Source: QQUD01 sp039029915 (GTDB taxonomy: Bacteria; Chloroflexota; Anaerolineae; Promineifilales; Promineifilaceae). Taken from it: DNA of 17,868 bases. Made by a program: the position numbers and the translations under genes. Numbering within the stretch: the stretch's first letter is position 1; each line of letters starts with the position of its first letter. Under the pieces are notes generated by a model that saw only the letters and a list, made by a program, of their open reading frames with translations, was not told the DNA's origin and ran no database searches. Shown piece by piece: positions 14,576 to 17,868 of this stretch. The stretch covers positions 1-17,868 of the forward strand of contig JBCCFD010000112.1 of the NCBI GenBank assembly GCA_039029915.1, given 5' to 3'.

Positions 14576-15556
14576 ATGATCTTAATCACCGGAGCAACAG
14601 GTTTTCTTGGACGTCATCTCGTCCCCCTTCTTATTCAAAATGGGTATCCATTAAAAGCGCTGGTTCGTCCAACAAGCGATACGCGCTTTCTTGAGGAAAA
14701 TGGGGTTGCCCTCGCCGTCGCCCAAGACATTTCGAGTGAAGATGAGGTTGCTCAAGCCTGCAATGGATGTGAAGCCGTTATCCATGCCGCCGGTGAGTTT
14801 CGTTTTTGGGGAACGTATGAGGCGTTTTACAAAACGAATGTGGCTGGCACAAAAGCGGTCGTTCAAGGATGTCACAAGGCTGGCGTTAAGCGTCTTATCC
14901 ATGTTTCAACAATCGCGGTTGCCGGTGAATTCCCCACAGGATCATTGATTGATGAATCCCATCCTCCCAATCCCCAAGAAGATTATCAAGAGACAAAGCT
15001 GGAAGCAGAAAAGGTTGCTTTAAACGGCCGTTCTGCAGCCCTCGATGTCGTTATTATTCGACCCGGTGCGTTTTATGGGCCGTGGGGCAGTTACGCCTTT
15101 AACCGCCTCTTCTTTGAGGAACCGCTTCGCGGCTGGCGCATTAAAGTGGCTGGTGGAAAACACGTGCAGTTTCCGGTTTTCGTACCCGATGTCGCCCAAG
15201 GGGTCTTGTTGGCTCTGCAAAACGGGCAAGACGGTGAGATTTACAACATTTGCGGCGAGTCGATGACGCATAACGCCTGTAATGATATGATTAGCGACCT
15301 AGCAGGGATTTCTCGGTTTCGCATTCCAATTCCTAAAACGGCCGTTTTGGCCCTCGCTTGGAGCTGGACACAGCTTTCAAAGCTAACCAATATCGAACCG
15401 TTCTACCCTATCAATTTGCGGCTCTATGTCTTTCAAGATTGGAACATTTCTATTGAAAAGGCCAAAAACGAGCTTGGCTTTAAACCAACCCCGTTTAAAG
15501 AAGGCGCAGCTGAAACCCTAAAATGGTTCTCTGAAAAGCAGAATATTTCTGTATAG
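14576..15556 (+). CDS. NAD-dependent epimerase/dehydratase (extended short-chain dehydrogenase)
   Basis: From ATG 14576 the protein has 326 residues and begins MILITGATGFLG, so the nucleotide-binding GxxGxxG (Gly6, Gly9, Gly12) follows the start as usual for the family. The frame extends to GTG 14528, but that adds 16 residues without family support. Other landmarks are VIHAAG (68-73), the Ser/Thr of HVSTIAVAG (111-112), and the active-site YxxxK as Tyr137-Lys141 in DYQETK. Extended SDRs act on nucleotide sugars, flavonoid-like alcohols, sterols or hydroxy compounds; this one resembles the dihydroflavonol-reductase/3-beta-hydroxysteroid-dehydrogenase side more than sugar epimerases, a low-certainty impression. 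It is divergent from the ThDP enzyme and followed after 130 nt by a small SnoaL-like gene on the same strand. Confidence 0.9.
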   Translation: MILITGATGFLGRHLVPLLIQNGYPLKALVRPTSDTRFLEENGVALAVAQDISSEDEVAQACNGCEAVIHAAGEFRFWGTYEAFYKTNVAGTKAVVQGCHKAGVKRLIHVSTIAVAGEFPTGSLIDESHPPNPQEDYQETKLEAEKVALNGRSAALDVVIIRPGAFYGPWGSYAFNRLFFEEPLRGWRIKVAGGKHVQFPVFVPDVAQGVLLALQNGQDGEIYNICGESMTHNACNDMISDLAGISRFRIPIPKTAVLALAWSWTQLSKLTNIEPFYPINLRLYVFQDWNISIEKAKNELGFKPTPFKEGAAETLKWFSEKQNISV

Positions 15557-15640
15557 CGCCAATAAAGAACAAGCTGTGAAAAACGTGATTATTGATTTTT
15601 TCTCAAATATCGATCGATTCGCTAGCTTAAATTTTGGATA

Positions 15641-15672
15641 ACTGACCAACTGACTAACTAAACAACTAAACA
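15641..15672. repeat. Degenerate octamer tandem repeat upstream of the SnoaL-like gene
   Basis: Four in-phase 8-nt units: ACTGACCA, ACTGACTA, and ACTAAACA twice. The array ends 3 nt before the AGGAA ribosome site of the next gene, so it forms part of its leader. The first two units differ by one base and the last two are identical. Confidence 0.6.
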
Positions 15673-15686
15673 TCTAGGAATAATCT

Positions 15687-16082
15687 ATGCAAACACCCAC
15701 AGCAATCCACAGCTGGCACACCATGCTCAAAGAAAAAAATGTCGCTGGCCTAGACACGCTAATCGCCGATGACGCCGTCTTTTTATCACCTGTCGTGCAT
15801 ACACCTCAGGTTGGCAAAGAAGTGACCAAAGCGTATTTAACGGCCGCTTTTTTTGTATTTGGCAGCGACAGTTTCAGCTACGTTCGTGAAATTTACGGCG
15901 AAAATAATGCTATGCTGGAGTTTGAAACTGAAATTGACGGCATCTTTGTCAATGGCGTTGATCTTATCCGCTGGAATGATGAGCATCAGATTGTGGAGTT
16001 TAAAGTGATGTTACGGCCGTTAAAGGCCGTTAATCTCATTCATCAAATGATGGGCAAAATGCTGGCCCAGATGAAAAAATAA
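15687..16082 (+). CDS. SnoaL-like/NTF2-fold protein
   Basis: A 131-residue single-domain protein of the size and pattern of the NTF2/SnoaL superfamily: N-terminal helices (TAIHSWHTMLKEKNVAGLDTLI), then DDAVFLSPVVHTPQVGKEVTKAYL, and long antiparallel strands FSYVREIYGENNAMLEFETEIDG and VNGVDLIRWNDEHQIVEFKV. Members include polyketide cyclases, ketosteroid isomerases and many small binding proteins; the fold is recognisable but not the activity. AGGAA (15676-15680) lies 6 nt before the ATG. The gene follows the SDR gene by 130 nt containing a short octamer array, so co-transcription is possible but not shown. A cluster of the ACGGCCGT motif and a near copy lies at 16012-16031. It ends convergently 53 nt from the alcohol dehydrogenase gene. 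Confidence 0.82.
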   Translation: MQTPTAIHSWHTMLKEKNVAGLDTLIADDAVFLSPVVHTPQVGKEVTKAYLTAAFFVFGSDSFSYVREIYGENNAMLEFETEIDGIFVNGVDLIRWNDEHQIVEFKVMLRPLKAVNLIHQMMGKMLAQMKK

Positions 16083-16135
16083 TTAGCTGAATTTAAAACA
16101 ATTGCCACAGGCTTAGCCTAACAATTCTGTTCTGC

Positions 16136-17185
16136 TCACCTAAAAGAATCGATCACCGTCACGCCTATTTGTTGAGAAGTTGGTAAATTGATCAACTTAT
16201 CAATTGATTCTTCAAGAGAGATCGTTTGACCGATCAGTTTCTCAGGCTGCAGCTTGCCGGCCCTGATCATCGCCATCATGTCACCATATCGATGTGCCTG
16301 CATACCGTGACTCCCTAAAATTTCCAGCTCCCAGGCGATGACTAATCCCAAAGGCAGCGGCGCATTAGCGTGATCACCCGCCATTAAACCTACCTGAATA
16401 TGCTTGCCCCGACGGCGTAAATTAGCCACAGAATTGTAGGCGGTTGTCGGATGACCCAGCGCGTCAACTGATACGTGCGCCCCACCTTCTGAAATCTCCC
16501 GCACCGCCTCAACAACCTCAGCAGAGGATTTTCCACGGCCGTTTATTATGGCTGCGGCACCTATTGATTTGGCAAACTCGAGCGCGTGGTCATTAATATC
16601 AATGGCTATCACATTCGCACCCAGCGCATTAGCAATCATAATGGCGGATAGCCCCACACCACCGCAGCCGTGAATCGCTACCCATTCCCCAGCTTTCACC
16701 TGCCCTTGATCAACAATAGCTCGAAATGAGGTGACAAACCGACAGCCCAAACTAGCGGCCGCACTAAATTCAATTTCGGGAGGCAGCGCCACTAAATTGG
16801 TGTCGGCATAATTAATGGCCACATATTCGGCAAAAGACCCCCAGTGGGTAAAGCCCGGTTGGAACTGGGATGGGCAAACTTGATGATTGCCAGACGCGCA
16901 CTCAGCACATGAGCCACACCCCCCTACAAACGGCACCGTGATTCGGTCCCCTTTCTGCCAGAGTGAAACGGCCGTTCCTGTCTCAACCACAACGCCAGCC
17001 AGTTCGTGCCCGGGCACGTGCGGCAAGGTAACGTCAGAATCATGTCCCATCCAGCCGTGCCAATCACTACGGCAAACGCCGGTTGCCATCACTTCAACCA
17101 CAACCCCATCATCCGTGGGTTGAGGGTCTGGTAAGCTTTCAATAACCGGCGGCTTTTCAAATTCAGTATAAAAAACGGCTTTCAT
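16136..17185 (-). CDS. Zinc-dependent alcohol dehydrogenase (MDR family)
   Basis: From ATG 17185 the protein has 349 residues. A GTG at 17218 would add 11 residues, but AAGGA 8 nt upstream of the ATG and the typical start MKAVFYTEFEKP favour the ATG. Catalytic zinc ligands are Cys38 (GVCRSDWHGW), His60 (PGHELAG) and Cys148 (LGCRFVTSFRA). The structural zinc is held by Cys90, Cys93, Cys96 and Cys104. The Rossmann motif HGCGGVGLSA starts at 172. All ligands are present, so it should be an active cytoplasmic NAD(P)-dependent alcohol/aldehyde oxidoreductase. The gene lies 46 nt downstream of a LacI-type regulator on the same strand, which suggests carbohydrate- or polyol-linked control, an inference. 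Confidence 0.93.
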   Translation of the reverse strand: MKAVFYTEFEKPPVIESLPDPQPTDDGVVVEVMATGVCRSDWHGWMGHDSDVTLPHVPGHELAGVVVETGTAVSLWQKGDRITVPFVGGCGSCAECASGNHQVCPSQFQPGFTHWGSFAEYVAINYADTNLVALPPEIEFSAAASLGCRFVTSFRAIVDQGQVKAGEWVAIHGCGGVGLSAIMIANALGANVIAIDINDHALEFAKSIGAAAIINGRGKSSAEVVEAVREISEGGAHVSVDALGHPTTAYNSVANLRRRGKHIQVGLMAGDHANAPLPLGLVIAWELEILGSHGMQAHRYGDMMAMIRAGKLQPEKLIGQTISLEESIDKLINLPTSQQIGVTVIDSFR

Positions 17186-17231
17186 AATTGCAGTCCTTAT
17201 CGCGATACAACGGCTCACCTGCTTTGGCTGT

Positions 17232-17868
17232 TTATTTTGGTGGGGCCGTGCTGCCTCTCATGATTAGTTGAGTCTCTAATTTTAATTGCTTTGGCTCATC
17301 TACCCCATTCTCAATATGGTCAATGAGTAGCTGAATAGCCAGTCGACCCATCTGGTGCATATCTTGCTTAACGGTTGTGAGCTGTGGCCGCACGTACCGA
17401 GCCTGCGGAATATCATCAAATCCAATAATTGATATATCATCTGGAATGCTTAATTCCCTATCAAGGGCGGCATCCATCACCCCAAGGGCCATTTCATCGT
17501 TAGCGCAAAATACGGCCGTTGGAGGATCGTTCATTGTAAATAGCAGCTCCCCAACTTCATATCCTTTTTCTTTCGTAAAATCTCCATCAAAAACCAGATT
17601 ATTGTCAAACGGCACCTGTGCTTCAGACAAAGATACTTGAAAAGCTTCAAATCGCTCAAAAGCACTAGCCACATCCGAGCGACCTTTGATAAAGGCAATG
17701 CGGCGATGCCCCAATATGCAGAGGTGCTTCGTTGCCTCAAACGCACCTTGCCAATTTAATGATTGAATATGCGAATGGTCAGTTTTTGAATTGTCAGGGT
17801 CAATTACCACATAAGGAAAGGTTGTTTGTTCTAAGTAAGCTTGATAAGCGCTTAAATTTCGGGGCAAA
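17232..17868 (-). CDS. LacI-family transcriptional regulator, ligand-binding part (N-terminus outside window)
   Basis: About 211 residues are visible, the C-terminal two thirds of a regulator whose start and helix-turn-helix lie beyond the window; the TTG near 17867 is not a credible start. The periplasmic-binding-protein-like domain is clear: LNWQGAFEATKHLCILGHRR with IAFIKG, the effector-region CANDEMALGVMDAALDRE, IPDDISIIGFDDIP with ARYVRPQLTTVKQ, and the final stretch MGRLAIQLLIDHIENG with LIMRGST. LacI proteins normally bind operators as dimers or tetramers and are released by sugars or nucleosides. Gene order regulator then alcohol dehydrogenase with a 46-nt gap suggests a shared transcript and autoregulation. 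Confidence 0.9.
   Translation of the reverse strand, partial: LPRNLSAYQAYLEQTTFPYVVIDPDNSKTDHSHIQSLNWQGAFEATKHLCILGHRRIAFIKGRSDVASAFERFEAFQVSLSEAQVPFDNNLVFDGDFTKEKGYEVGELLFTMNDPPTAVFCANDEMALGVMDAALDRELSIPDDISIIGFDDIPQARYVRPQLTTVKQDMHQMGRLAIQLLIDHIENGVDEPKQLKLETQLIMRGSTAPPK

Larger units (their letters stand above)
1272..17520. repeat. Dispersed highly iterated palindrome ACGGCCGT (extended form AACGGCCGTT)
   Basis: Hand count gives 25 copies of ACGGCCGT, starting at 1273, 1456, 2120, 2721, 3938, 5306, 5568, 5609, 5980, 6640, 6783, 8009, 8604, 8829, 9963, 11685, 12331, 13067, 13418, 15024, 15338, 16013, 16535, 16968 and 17512. Fifteen extend to the 10-bp palindrome AACGGCCGTT (those at 2721, 3938, 5306, 5568, 5609, 6640, 6783, 8009, 8829, 11685, 13067, 13418, 15024, 15338 and 16968). 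At even base composition an 8-mer is expected about 0.3 times in this length. All copies are inside genes. The ABC module and the TetR gene have none. Confidence 0.92.

Noticed and set aside
15609..15618. ATCGATCGAT palindrome in the gap after the epimerase gene, considered as an operator or terminator part.
   Set aside because: Ten bases of self-complementary CGAT repeat without a partner copy or nearby promoter; nothing links it to a regulator.
16106..16125. Short inverted repeat AGGCT/AGCCT between the convergent SnoaL-like and alcohol dehydrogenase genes, considered as a bidirectional terminator.
   Set aside because: The stem is only 5 bp with a 1-nt loop, which cannot fold well, and no T-run follows.
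16752..16759. GCGGCCGC, other CGGCCG cores (5790, 9526, 9812, 12106, 15841) as extra copies of the iterated palindrome.
   Set aside because: Their flanks do not fit A...T on both sides; they were counted only as background cores.
1272..17520. The regular recurrence of a short motif, considered as CRISPR, REP elements or transposon ends.
   Set aside because: Units are only 8-10 bp, spacing is irregular, they lie inside intact genes, and no spacers, cas genes or transposase are present.

Overview
The window looks like an ordinary bacterial chromosome segment of moderate G+C, with about 93% coding density and 14 protein genes (two cut by the window edges). No rRNA, tRNA, CRISPR array, transposase or phage gene is visible. 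Gene content is metabolic and accessory: peptide/solute transport, hydrolases, oxidoreductases and three regulator families. Protein style and the mix of CocE/NonD hydrolases, sulfatase and P450 would fit an environmental heterotroph, perhaps Chloroflexota. That placement is a guess from style, not from a marker gene.

Layout. (1) 1-900: the C-terminal ATPase module of an oligopeptide-type ABC transporter, closed by a strong hairpin terminator (987-1022). (2) 1086-8388, plus strand: two paralogous CocE/NonD (peptidase S15-like) hydrolases flanking an MFS transporter, then a D-2-hydroxyacid dehydrogenase and a metallo-beta-lactamase-fold hydrolase. Spacing is very tight (overlap of 28 nt, then 21 nt and 3 nt gaps), with one 143-nt gap before the dehydrogenase. 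(3) 8402-10294, minus strand: a cytochrome P450 followed by a small lipoprotein of unknown function. The P450 is divergent from a TetR regulator (10454-11047), and a perfect 19-bp palindrome, the probable operator, lies between them. (4) 11072-14394, minus strand: a thiamine-diphosphate enzyme of the acetolactate synthase/benzoylformate decarboxylase type, followed by a formylglycine-type sulfatase. (5) 14576-16082, plus strand: an extended short-chain dehydrogenase/epimerase and a small SnoaL/NTF2-like protein. (6) 16136-17868, minus strand: a LacI-family regulator (N-terminus outside the window) followed by a zinc alcohol dehydrogenase.

Most unusual signal. The palindrome ACGGCCGT occurs 25 times by hand count (15 of them as the full 10-mer AACGGCCGTT), where chance predicts less than one. 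The copies lie inside nearly every gene, on both strands and in all three codon frames. This resembles the highly iterated palindrome HIP1 of cyanobacteria in behaviour but not in sequence (HIP1 is GCGATCGC, of which I see none here). It is the best candidate for something undescribed in this window.

The intergenic gaps carry a second kind of structure: short degenerate tandem repeats with 7- or 8-nt period (904-931, 6395-6422, 6428-6441, 12729-12752, 15641-15672). No intergenic stretch exceeds 300 bases. The genes do not add up to one recognisable pathway. The best-supported functional units are the hydrolase/transporter operon and the TetR/P450 divergon.
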